The notes below the pieces were generated by a model, which was not told where the DNA came from, made no database searches, and was given only the letters and a program-made list of their open reading frames with translations. From positions 186,001-250,000 of the forward strand of contig NZ_LMOD01000004.1 in the NCBI RefSeq assembly GCF_001423485.1: 64,000 bases of DNA. The letters run 5' to 3'. Positions 27,602 to 34,329 of this stretch are shown piece after piece. Position 1 is the first letter of the stretch. Every line of letters begins with the position of its first letter. The position numbers and the translations under genes are program-made. Source of the DNA: Microbacterium sp. Leaf320. GTDB lineage: Bacteria; Actinomycetota; Actinomycetes; Actinomycetales; Microbacteriaceae.

Positions 27602-27847
27602 ATGAGGGGCCTCGCCGTCGTCACCGGGGGCCTGCTGCTGATCGGCGGGACGGTGCTCGTCGTGGTCGCGGATCAGCAGCGGGTCGACTCGCTCGCCGAG
27701 GCGCGAGCTGCGGTCGTGCGCGCCGAAGACCAGCTCGACGCGACTCGGGATGCGAACTACCTGCTCGCCGAACAACTGACGGCTCTGCGCACGGCCATCG
27801 CCGAACAGGAGACGCAGCTCGCCGACACCACGGGATTCCTCCCATGA
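27602..27847 (+). CDS. Small single-pass membrane protein with coiled coil
   Basis: An 81-aa protein: an N-terminal hydrophobic segment (GGLLLIGGTVLVVVADQQRV) followed by about 50 residues with heptad-like alternation (LAEARAAVVRAEDQLDATRD), so a membrane-anchored coiled coil. GGGGAGCGAT precedes ATG 27602. It ends 10 nt before the metalloprotease-like gene, whose N-terminal third is also a membrane segment plus helix, so the two may pair. No family recognised. Confidence 0.6.
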   Translation: MRGLAVVTGGLLLIGGTVLVVVADQQRVDSLAEARAAVVRAEDQLDATRDANYLLAEQLTALRTAIAEQETQLADTTGFLP

Positions 27848-27857
27848 CGGCGGCGTC

Positions 27858-28721
27858 GTGATCAGAAGAGTCTTCTCGGTGACCATGGTCGCGGCGATCC
27901 TCCTTGCCGCAGGCGTGGTCGGCCGTGCCGTGGCCCTCGACGAGGACAGAGCCGCCGCCATCGCCGAGCTGCAGGCGCTGTCGCAGTCGACGCGCACCGC
28001 GCAGATGCGCACCGACCACCTCGAGGGCGCGATCGATCTCGCTGAGAAGGACACTGCCTCCCGTGCAGCGGTGCTCGAGGTGCGCCCTGCATTCGTCGAG
28101 GGGATCGCCGCGCTCGGTGCCGCGATGGCGGGCGCGGAGGGCAAGGTCGATACGGCCGCCCATCGGGCATCCGCGCTGTCGGCCCAGCAGACCGTGCTCG
28201 CCGAGCGCGAGGACCCGGCCACGGTCGTGGCGGCGACCGCCACGGTCCACGCCCTCATCGACAAGCTCGGCGAGGACGTGACCACGTGGGAGGCCGTCCA
28301 GTACGCGGCTCCTGGGGGGCCGGCCTGGTCGTCGAGCGGACCCGACGGATATGCGCGGGTTCGCGCCGCGCTGGACGCGGTCGGCGGCGGCGGGGTGGGG
28401 CTCTACGAATCGTCGTCGTGCGCGGGGGGAACGGCCCCCGCCTGTGCCAACAGCAACGGGTACATCAAGTACCGCGCCGACATCTCGGACTGGAGCTCCG
28501 ACCGGCTGAAATGGGCGATGGCGCACGAGCTCGCGCACATCTACCAGTTCAAGGTCTGGGGCGCCCTGACCTCGTCGGGCTCGTACCAGTCGATGTTCGG
28601 CGGCGACCCCGAGTTCCTCGCGAACTGCATGGCGGTCGTGCGCGGATTCCCCGGCTCGGTGGGCTGCAACGGCGACCAGCAGGCGTGGGCGTCCGGGATC
28701 TGGGTGGGTGCGGTCCGCTGA
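27858..28721 (+). CDS. Membrane-anchored HExxH metalloprotease-like protein
   Basis: A 287-aa protein starting at GTG 27858. Residues about 5-27 are a membrane segment or uncleaved signal (FSVTMVAAILLAAGVVGRAV), and 30-140 are alpha-helical and coiled-coil-like. The C-terminal domain has HELAH (H223, E224, H227), a zinc-protease motif, followed by GGDPEFLAN, where E252 could be the third ligand as in gluzincins. Cysteines (SSSCAGGTAPAC, LANC, VGCNG) may form disulfides, consistent with an outside location. Likely co-transcribed with the 81-aa gene. Substrate unknown. Confidence 0.65.
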   Translation: MIRRVFSVTMVAAILLAAGVVGRAVALDEDRAAAIAELQALSQSTRTAQMRTDHLEGAIDLAEKDTASRAAVLEVRPAFVEGIAALGAAMAGAEGKVDTAAHRASALSAQQTVLAEREDPATVVAATATVHALIDKLGEDVTTWEAVQYAAPGGPAWSSSGPDGYARVRAALDAVGGGGVGLYESSSCAGGTAPACANSNGYIKYRADISDWSSDRLKWAMAHELAHIYQFKVWGALTSSGSYQSMFGGDPEFLANCMAVVRGFPGSVGCNGDQQAWASGIWVGAVR

Positions 28722-28722
28722 C

Positions 28723-29562
28723 TCAGCGGATCGGAGTCGTCGTGTCGACTGCCTCGCGCAGCGGGCGCCGCATCACGCGCCAGTAGGCCGCCGGCGCGAC
28801 GCGCACGAGCACGTCGACGAGGCGCGCCTCCCGGCCGACCATTGTGCGCGCACGACGTCGCTCGGTCGCACGCACGATCTGCGCCGCGGCATCCGCGGGC
28901 TCGGTGTGGTACATCGCCGCCTGCGCGGCCGCCGCCCGTGCTGCCACCGCGGGGTCGATCGCCGCGGCGTAGCGGCCATGCAGGATGATGCCCGTGCGCA
29001 CGCCGGCCGGATAGATCGCGCCGACCGTGACCGAGGATCCCTCGAGCTCGTGGCGGAGCGCCTCGGAGAACCCTCGCACGGCGTACTTGCTGAGTGCATA
29101 GGGGATGCGCCCCGCGGGAGCCGCCAGAGCGTAGATGCTCGCGAGGTGTGTGATGTGCGCGGCGCGCTCCCTGCGGAGCGTCGGCAGCAGCGCCTTGGTG
29201 ATCGACACCGTGCCCCAGAGGTTCACATCGGTCAGCCAGCGCATCTCCTCCATGGTCAGCTGGTCGAGGGTTCCCAGCATCGAGGAGCCGGCGCACGTGA
29301 TCAGAGCGTTCACGTGCGGGTGAGTCGAGGTGATCTCGTCCACTGCGGCGAAGACGGCGTCGTCGTCGCGCAGATCGACGACGTGCGTGGTGACGGTCGT
29401 GCCCCCGAGCCCTGCGGCCACGGTCTCCAGAGCCTCCGCGTTGTGGTCGACCAGGGCGAGGTGCACGCCGTCCGCGGAGAGGATCCGTGCGATCTCCGCG
29501 CCCATACCGCTCGCGGCCCCGGTGATCACTGTGGTGCTTCCGGTGAGGGTGAGACGCTTCAT
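28723..29562 (-). CDS. Short-chain dehydrogenase/reductase
   Basis: A 279-aa classical SDR. TGAASGMG (14-21) binds the nicotinamide cofactor, DVNLWG carries the structural Asn (N114), and the catalytic set is S142 (LASIYAL), Y155 and K159 (YALSKYA). The acidic residue after strand 2 (LVDHN) points to NAD rather than NADP. A C-terminal extension of about 40 basic residues (RATERRRARTMVGREARLVD) resembles SDRs acting on lipids or long-chain alcohols. Convergent with the metalloprotease gene (1 nt apart) and divergent from the gene at 29691. Confidence 0.88.
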   Translation of the reverse strand: MKRLTLTGSTTVITGAASGMGAEIARILSADGVHLALVDHNAEALETVAAGLGGTTVTTHVVDLRDDDAVFAAVDEITSTHPHVNALITCAGSSMLGTLDQLTMEEMRWLTDVNLWGTVSITKALLPTLRRERAAHITHLASIYALAAPAGRIPYALSKYAVRGFSEALRHELEGSSVTVGAIYPAGVRTGIILHGRYAAAIDPAVAARAAAAQAAMYHTEPADAAAQIVRATERRRARTMVGREARLVDVLVRVAPAAYWRVMRRPLREAVDTTTPIR

Positions 29563-29690
29563 TGCACTCCTCCTGGCGGCGTCCGGGAGTGCCGCAGGTC
29601 GTAGAGCAGGCCGTGGCGACCCGATTCCGATCCATTCTGGCCCACTGCATCGGGGAGCGATACCGGTACGCTCGAAGAGAGGAGGTAGCG

Positions 29691-30272
29691 GTGGGACGAA
29701 CTGCGGAAGCCATCGCCGAAGGCGTTGCGATCGCGACCGCTGCTGCGCGCCTCGCCGTCAAGAATCACATCCTCATCGGCACGATCGCCGAGAACGGCGT
29801 GTTCGACACCGACAAGTACGTCGCCGACGCGCGAGAGGCGCTGCGGGCGATGGCCGAGGAGTCCGAAGAGGTCGAGCGCAACCTGACCGAGCTGCGCAAG
29901 CGTGCTCGCGGTCGCCACTCCGATCCCTCCGGAACGCACGACTACCGCGACCGCGATGTGCGCAACCTCCGTCGCCGCGCCAAGCAGTCGCACGGAGTCG
30001 CGACGAAGCTGCGCGAGACGATGGAGAACGAGGCCGCGCTGCGCGCGATCGTCGAGGAGGCCCGAGAGGGCGCCTGGGCAGACGTGCGCCACAACCTCGA
30101 TCGCCGGCTGCACGTCGAGGGCATGCGTCCCGATCAGGACCCCGACTACGAGCGGATGCGCGAGGCCCGGATGCAGGCGCTCCGCCTCGTCGACCTGCAG
30201 GCTCTGTCGTCTCTGCAGCGCGCGAAAGCCAAGCGCAAGAAGAAGCAGACCGTCCCCGATGACGACGACTGA
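29691..30272 (+). CDS. Conserved hypothetical helical protein
   Basis: A 193-aa soluble, highly charged, mainly alpha-helical protein. Start GTG 29691 is chosen because GAGAGGAGG ends 6 nt before it, while the frame upstream to 29562 overlaps the divergent SDR start. The N terminus (GRTAEAIAEGVAIATAAARL) is alanine-rich and helical, the centre is rich in Arg/Glu (RNLRRRAKQSH) and the C terminus ends in KRKKKQTVPDDDD. No domain recognised; the charge pattern suggests nucleic-acid or protein binding. It lies just upstream of the tRNA-Arg gene. Confidence 0.65.
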   Translation: MGRTAEAIAEGVAIATAAARLAVKNHILIGTIAENGVFDTDKYVADAREALRAMAEESEEVERNLTELRKRARGRHSDPSGTHDYRDRDVRNLRRRAKQSHGVATKLRETMENEAALRAIVEEAREGAWADVRHNLDRRLHVEGMRPDQDPDYERMREARMQALRLVDLQALSSLQRAKAKRKKKQTVPDDDD

Positions 30273-30304
30273 CCCTGCTCGATTCGCATTCGAGTGTGGA
30301 CTGT

Positions 30305-30310
30305 TATAGG
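30305..30310 (+). promoter_or_regulatory. Probable -10 of the tRNA-Arg gene
   Basis: TATAGG lies 30 nt before the mature tRNA 5' end, in the 68-nt gap after the preceding gene. The -35 (TTCGCA or nearby, about 30283) is weak. Confidence 0.35.
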
Positions 30311-30340
30311 CTGTTCCACGGCCCGCTGAGCGGTCCAGGA

Positions 30341-30413
30341 GCGCCCGTAGCTCAATGGATAGAGCATCTGACTACGGATCAGAAGGTTAGGGGTTCGAGT
30401 CCCTTCGGGCGCA
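30341..30413 (+). tRNA. tRNA-Arg (anticodon ACG)
   Basis: A 73-nt cloverleaf: acceptor GCGCCCG pairs with CGGGCGC, D-arm AGCTCAATGGATAGAGC, anticodon stem TCTGA/TCAGA with loop CTACGGA (ACG), T-arm GGGTTCGAGTCCC. A34 would be read as inosine to decode CGU/CGC/CGA. No CCA is encoded. The 3' half is the att core of the prophage; the tRNA sequence is kept intact by integration, but its own terminator is now 16.6 kb away (47014). Confidence 0.97.
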
Positions 30414-30714
30414 CAGAGTCGGAAACGGTCTTCACTTCGGTGGAGGCCGTTTCTGCGTTAACGCGACCGCGACCCGACAACACCGGCTTGTAGTCCTCGC
30501 CAGGCAGGAACTCGGACACGGGCACGCCGAAGTAGTCGGCGACGGCCAACACCTCGTCAATCGTCCAGCTCCGGCGGCCGTAGAGCTTCTTGCCCATCGC
30601 GGCCTGAGTGATGCCCAAGGCATCACCGAGCGCGGCTTGGGTTACGCGACGGCGTCGCATCGCCAGGTGTACCAACTCGCCAGTGATCTGGTCTGCATTC
30701 ATCATCTCGTCCAT
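30379..30714 (-). CDS. XRE-family phage repressor, 3' end truncated by integration
   Basis: A 111-aa protein in this lysogen. Residues about 10-70 are a lambda-repressor-like helix-turn-helix (RRRRVTQAALGDALGITQAA, then YGRRSWTIDEVLAVADYFGV). The tail runs through the att core, encoding RPKGLEPLTF, and stops at TGA 30379-30381 whose last base is host DNA. In circular phage DNA that codon becomes TGG and the frame continues 25 codons (WLVVEEGLGLDDEWALWSMA, then EAVDA) to TGA 46893-46895, which overlaps the next GTG. Start ATG 30714; ATG 30705, overlapping the lipoprotein stop as ATGA, is an equally good choice. Likely the immunity repressor. Confidence 0.85.
   Translation of the reverse strand: MDEMMNADQITGELVHLAMRRRRVTQAALGDALGITQAAMGKKLYGRRSWTIDEVLAVADYFGVPVSEFLPGEDYKPVLSGRGRVNAETASTEVKTVSDSVRPKGLEPLTF
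30380..30417. other. attL core
   Basis: The 38-bp sequence starting CAGAAGGTTAGGGGTTCGAG covers the anticodon-stem/T-arm/acceptor part of the tRNA plus CACAGA after it. It is identical to 46969-47006. It also encodes the last codons of the XRE repressor on the minus strand. Confidence 0.92.
30422..30453 (+). terminator. UUCG-capped 14-bp hairpin just after the tRNA
   Basis: On plus-strand RNA 30422-30435 pairs fully (two G-U pairs) with 30440-30453 around UUCG closed by C-G, a very stable tetraloop. It lies 9 nt after the tRNA and att core inside the repressor gene's antisense strand. It probably serves as a phage-borne replacement terminator for the tRNA and stops read-through into phage DNA. 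Confidence 0.55.
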
Positions 30715-30917
30715 TCCTCGATGAAGTCGGCCTCGCCCATGTCCTCATACATGATTTCGCACGTGCGATCGGCCCGCTTGGGGGTCTCGTCGTACTTGGA
30801 CATGACGTAGGTCACGCACGCCTTACCCGCATCCTCCAAGGTGGGAGCCGGTGCGGCGCACGCCGAGAGAAGCATCGTCGCGGCCAGGAGGCCGGTCACG
30901 GCGTAGATAGTTCGCAT
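30702..30917 (-). CDS. Small phage lipoprotein, possible superinfection-exclusion factor
   Basis: A 71-aa secreted lipoprotein: signal sequence RTIYAVTGLLAATMLLSAC with lipobox LLSAC, then a short acidic outer part with three more cysteines or polar motifs (AGKACVTYVM, RTCEIMYEDMGEADF). A longer start at 30935 (MDYSQT) exists but adds acidic residues before the signal. Its stop overlaps the repressor start, so both are expressed in the lysogen. Small prophage lipoproteins beside the repressor are known in other temperate phages to block DNA injection by relatives; that role here is inference. Confidence 0.7.
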   Translation of the reverse strand: MRTIYAVTGLLAATMLLSACAAPAPTLEDAGKACVTYVMSKYDETPKRADRTCEIMYEDMGEADFIEEWTR

Positions 30918-30933
30918 GGTCTGAGAGTAGTCC

Positions 30934-31028
30934 ATATCGGATTCCGAGACACGCCGAATCCAATGTGCGGCGATTCAGTCCGATTCGGATTGAGTCATGC
31001 GTGTGAACAATCCGAATCGGACTATCCG
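30934..31028. promoter_or_regulatory. Phage immunity region with repeated repressor-type operators
   Basis: AGTCCGATTCGGATTG (30977-30992) and CAATCCGAATCGGACT (31008-31023) are a perfect 16-bp inverted repeat around 15 nt. Each arm contains the near-palindrome TCCGATTCGGA. Related half-sites ATCGGATTCCGA (30936-30947) and CCGAATCC (30954-30961) lie toward the lipoprotein gene. This array between leftward immunity genes and rightward phage genes fits XRE repressor operators controlling both directions. Confidence 0.7.
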
Positions 31029-31351
31029 ACCACCACCATGCTCCCCGCCGTAGGGGAGACCACAGATGCAGTAACGCGACGCCACGACCGGGCGGGACAC
31101 GCGGGAGGCGCTCCGCGAAATCGAACAAGATGCCGCCCGAGAGATCGGGGTCTCGCGGTTAGTGGTACGACCGGGCGCGAGGCCTTCCCATACGGCTCCC
31201 CGATCTCACACGCCTGTCAGTAGCGCTGTCGAGAGACGCGCCCAGTGATCGACCGACGCCCGGCTCCGCCGAAGCAACGAGATCAGTGGTCCCTTCCCGT
31301 TGTGGAGGGGGCCAGTACTCCCTCAACCACTCACCACCGAAGCAGGACGAG
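31029..31351 (+). other. Early phage region without a convincing gene
   Basis: About 320 nt between the operator array and the first clear gene. CTCCCC/GGGGAG (31041-31058) is a small hairpin. A 61-codon frame from ATG 31038 is arginine-rich and unconvincing. In another frame a start-less stretch reads REALREIEQDAAREIGVSRL, resembling a helix-turn-helix, ahead of an odd tail; it may be the remnant of a Cro-like gene. Confidence 0.4.
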
Positions 31352-31501
31352 ATGGAACACGCCTACCTCGAATCCGGATGGTGCACATGCGGACACCACC
31401 GAGACGACGGACGAAGCGAACGCGACGAGACACCGCCTCTCGACCGAACCGCCATCCGCGCCATCCTCGGCCCGACCTACGAACCCAAGGAACTCCGATG
31501 A
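31352..31501 (+). CDS. Small phage protein with CxC motif
   Basis: A 49-aa acidic protein, MEHAYLESGWCTCGHHRDDG at the start, whose CTCGHH could bind zinc. AGGACG precedes ATG 31352. The stop overlaps the next start (ATGA at 31498), so it is translationally coupled. First convincing rightward gene of the phage; function unknown. Confidence 0.6.
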   Translation: MEHAYLESGWCTCGHHRDDGRSERDETPPLDRTAIRAILGPTYEPKELR

Positions 31502-31812
31502 CGCTCACCGAAGCTCAGACCACCAAGCCCGCGACCGACGCCCTCACCGACCTCGTCAACACCGCCCGCACCCGAGCCGCCCGCGAACGCAACACCATCG
31601 GCGGATCAGCTCGCCGGGCCAATGACCTCGACGCCATCGCCAACACCCTCGACGGCGCGCGAACCCGACTCGTCGAGGACGGCATCGAGTACCTCGACGC
31701 GGCGTGGGCATTCGTCGACGCCGGACGCAAGCAGATCGCGACCGCCTACGGTTCGACCAGCCTCCTCAACCTCGTCCGCGCCGAGACCGCCGGGAAGCGC
31801 CGTCGTGGTTGA
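31498..31812 (+). CDS. Hypothetical phage protein before the packaging genes
   Basis: A 104-aa alpha-helical basic protein (TLTEAQTTKPATDALTDLVN to AETAGKRRRG). It stands where a small terminase subunit or early regulator is often found, but no helix-turn-helix is evident and the identification is open. ATG 31498 overlaps the previous stop; the longer frame upstream to 31300 overlaps that gene and is rejected. Confidence 0.6.
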   Translation: MTLTEAQTTKPATDALTDLVNTARTRAARERNTIGGSARRANDLDAIANTLDGARTRLVEDGIEYLDAAWAFVDAGRKQIATAYGSTSLLNLVRAETAGKRRRG

Positions 31813-32074
31813 CAACATCGACCCGGTCCCGTTCCTCATCGCCCTCGCCCTCATCGTCGCCGCCTGGCTCGCCCTCGGCATCCGTGACCACCGACGCGGG
31901 CGGATCGTCGAGGCGGCACTCACCGCTGCCCTCGCTGATCGCGTCGACCAGGGCATCTGCGCGCTCATCTGGCTCGGTGATGACAGCGGGCTATGGGTCG
32001 TGTGCTCTCGTCCGCTGGACCACACCGGCCCGCATGTCAACCACCGCACCGGAGACCTCGACCGTGGGCGCTAA
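31805..32074 (+). CDS. Small single-pass phage membrane protein
   Basis: An 89-aa protein from GTG 31805, overlapping the previous gene by 8 nt. An N-terminal membrane segment (VPFLIALALIVAAWLALGIR) is followed by a cytosolic helix and a region with C and H residues (GICALIWLGDD, CSRPLDHTGPHVNH). No family recognised. It ends 11 nt inside the HNH gene. Confidence 0.55.
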   Translation: MVDNIDPVPFLIALALIVAAWLALGIRDHRRGRIVEAALTAALADRVDQGICALIWLGDDSGLWVVCSRPLDHTGPHVNHRTGDLDRGR

Positions 32075-32390
32075 GCATCGCGACCCGGAGTACCTCAAGA
32101 ATGCACGCATCGTCCGCTCTCGGGTCGCGGTCAAGCGTCGAGCCGGTGCCGATGTGACGTGCTGGAGGTGCGGTCACCTCATCGATCCCGAACAGCGGTT
32201 CGATGTCGGGCACATCGACGCGAACGGCGGACCCGGCCTGGACAACCTCGCGCCCGAGCATCGCTACAAGACGGCGCGGTGCATCGGCAATCGAGCGGAC
32301 GGCGGACGCCTCGGCGCTGCCCGACAGCGCGAGGCCAAGACCCGACACGCACCGGCTCCCATCACCTCGCCCGGCTCCCTCAAGTGGTAA
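32064..32390 (+). CDS. Phage HNH endonuclease
   Basis: A 108-aa HNH nuclease of the type found beside large terminases, needed for DNA cutting during packaging. CWRC (C33, C36), the core RFDVGHIDANGG (H50), LDNLAPEHR (N61, H66) and ARCIGN (C73) give the zinc and metal sites. GTG 32064 starts the family-typical basic N terminus. The 5' end overlaps the previous gene by 11 nt; TerL starts 27 nt after the stop. Confidence 0.85.
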   Translation: MGAKHRDPEYLKNARIVRSRVAVKRRAGADVTCWRCGHLIDPEQRFDVGHIDANGGPGLDNLAPEHRYKTARCIGNRADGGRLGAARQREAKTRHAPAPITSPGSLKW

Positions 32391-32417
32391 CAAAACCCCT
32401 GACCATCGGATCTTTTT

Positions 32418-34061
32418 ATGTCTGTCACAGCAACCCCCGCCTACGGCTCTACAGGCGTGTTTTTCCCCGAGTTGGAAGAGCACTGGCTCATGGATGAGGC
32501 CGCGTGGGTCGCGCACCGCGATTCGGAGGCGACGCCCGACGAGGCGACCGAGTACGTGACCACCAGACGCGACCGCCTTGAGTTCCTCACCGGCATGCAG
32601 ATCATGGGCCTCCTCGTCGACCGAGAGGGTGAGGTTCAGGACCCCAAGCCGCAACAACTCCAGGTGGTCGACACGCTCGCCGCCGGAAGAACTATCGACG
32701 GCATCCTCATGCCTCGACGCTCGACGAAGACCGCCACGATCCTCGCCGTCATCATCGGCCGATGCGCGAGCCGACCGCGCCGCAACTCCGCATTCACTCT
32801 CGCCACGACTGGACTGAAAGCGCGTGAGAAGTTCGGCAAGGAAGTGCTGGACGTGATCGAGACCGTCTACCCCGACAAGAAGACGCGCCCGGTCAAGGTC
32901 TCACGCCAGGCCGGTGCCGAGGCCATCACGTTCGCTAACCGCTCGGTCTTCTCTGTTCATGCGCCCATCGGTGACAACTTCCGAGGTTCGGCTTATGACG
33001 AGGTGTTCATCGACGAGTCCGGCCGCGCGAAACCCGAGATGACTGAGGACCTCCTCGCCGCGATCCCGCCCACCCTCGACACGACGGACGGCCAGTTCAT
33101 CATCGCGGGCACCGCCGACAAGTTCCGCACCGGCAACCTCCTCTACGAAGTCGTCTTCGTCAAGGCGGGCGAACTCGGCGCAGCGATCCTCCGATACAAC
33201 GCGCCCGACTCGACCAGCGAGGAGGAACTAGCAGATTGGGAGCCGACCGAGGAGCACCCGCGTGCGAACGTCCGCGCCCTGATCGAGAAGCACCACCCCG
33301 GCGTCGCGCCCGGCAACCTCACCGACATCGAGGCCGTCCGGCGTAACTTCCGACTCCAGCCGCGACAGAAGTTCATCTTCGAGTACCTCGGCATTTTCGG
33401 TGACGAGGGCACCGCCAACACCCTCATCAAGCCCGAACTCTGGGCCAAGACGCTCATCCCCGGCGGGCTCCCCGAGAACCCCGGCCGCTTCTCCCTCGCC
33501 ATCGCGATCCACCCGGACGGCCTCTGGGCCTCCGCCATGGCGGCCTGGCACCACACCCTGGAACCCCTCGACCTCGTCGCCGTCGCCCTCGACCAGGAAG
33601 GCGCGGAGCGCGAGACCCGCATCGCCATCGGAGTCCTCCACCACCAGCAGGGTACGAAGGGATTCTGGCAGGAGGTCCTCCTCCTCGCCCGCACTCACAA
33701 GGTCCCCATCGTCTACGACTCCGCATCCCAGGCCGCCGCCGTCGAGGTCGCCGCACTCGAGAAGGCCATGCCCGCGCCGGAGCTCAAACCGGCCAAGACC
33801 ATCGACGTCCGCCAGGGTGCCACCAAGCTCCTCAAACTCCTCGACGAGGGCGGCCTCGCGCACTGGCCGCAGGACCGCCTGGACGGCGCTGCCGCCGTCG
33901 CAACCAAGCGCGCGATCGGCACATACGGCGGCTTCGGAATCGGCCGGCCAAAGGACCAGCCTGACGCCGACGTCACCACCCTGGAGGGCGGCACCCTCGC
34001 CCTCCAGTTCCTCGACGACGTCACCGAGTTCGTCGACCCCTCCGACCTCTTCAGCTTCTAG
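32418..34061 (+). CDS. Phage terminase large subunit
   Basis: A 547-aa packaging motor. The ATPase domain has an unusual P-loop MPRRSTKTATI (98-108, K104), where the glycine before Lys is replaced by Thr, and Walker B VFIDES (D199, E200), followed by the coupling segment FIIAGTADK. The C-terminal RNase-H-like nuclease shows acidic residues in AIHPDG and VYDSASQ and a final DGAAAVATKRAIG. No separate small subunit is evident; the HNH protein upstream is the expected partner. ATG 32418 has no clear ribosome site. Confidence 0.9.
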   Translation: MSVTATPAYGSTGVFFPELEEHWLMDEAAWVAHRDSEATPDEATEYVTTRRDRLEFLTGMQIMGLLVDREGEVQDPKPQQLQVVDTLAAGRTIDGILMPRRSTKTATILAVIIGRCASRPRRNSAFTLATTGLKAREKFGKEVLDVIETVYPDKKTRPVKVSRQAGAEAITFANRSVFSVHAPIGDNFRGSAYDEVFIDESGRAKPEMTEDLLAAIPPTLDTTDGQFIIAGTADKFRTGNLLYEVVFVKAGELGAAILRYNAPDSTSEEELADWEPTEEHPRANVRALIEKHHPGVAPGNLTDIEAVRRNFRLQPRQKFIFEYLGIFGDEGTANTLIKPELWAKTLIPGGLPENPGRFSLAIAIHPDGLWASAMAAWHHTLEPLDLVAVALDQEGAERETRIAIGVLHHQQGTKGFWQEVLLLARTHKVPIVYDSASQAAAVEVAALEKAMPAPELKPAKTIDVRQGATKLLKLLDEGGLAHWPQDRLDGAAAVATKRAIGTYGGFGIGRPKDQPDADVTTLEGGTLALQFLDDVTEFVDPSDLFSF

Positions 34062-34069
34062 GACCCGTC

Positions 34070-34327
34070 ATGGCCAAACTCGGACAGACCACCAGCCCCA
34101 TCCGCCTCGACGAATCCAAGTCGCTCATCGTCATCCACTGCCAGGAACACACGTGGTGGCGGGCCTCACGGTTCCACCTCGACGAGGCGCAGGACGCCGC
34201 GTGCGACCACGAAGAGCGCGAGCACCCCAGAGACAACCGGCACCGCGACGCGCGCCGCGTGCGCCTCGCCCGGCGTGTCGCAAACGCAGCGACCCCCTCG
34301 GTGTCGGAAACGGGACCGAGGTTCTAA
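34070..34327 (+). CDS. Small phage protein between terminase and portal
   Basis: An 85-aa basic protein: a strand-rich start (SIxx-type SPIRLDESKSLIVIHCQEHT), a C-H-C arrangement (IHCQEH ... AACDHEEREH) that could bind zinc, and an Arg-rich tail. It starts 8 nt after terL and ends 2 nt before the portal start. No family recognised. Confidence 0.6.
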   Translation: MAKLGQTTSPIRLDESKSLIVIHCQEHTWWRASRFHLDEAQDAACDHEEREHPRDNRHRDARRVRLARRVANAATPSVSETGPRF

Positions 34328-34329
34328 AC

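Noticed and set aside
30963..31223. 86-codon frame starting inside the phage operator array
   Set aside because: Starts within the 16-bp repeat region, Arg/Gly-rich, no ribosome site and no similarity recognised.
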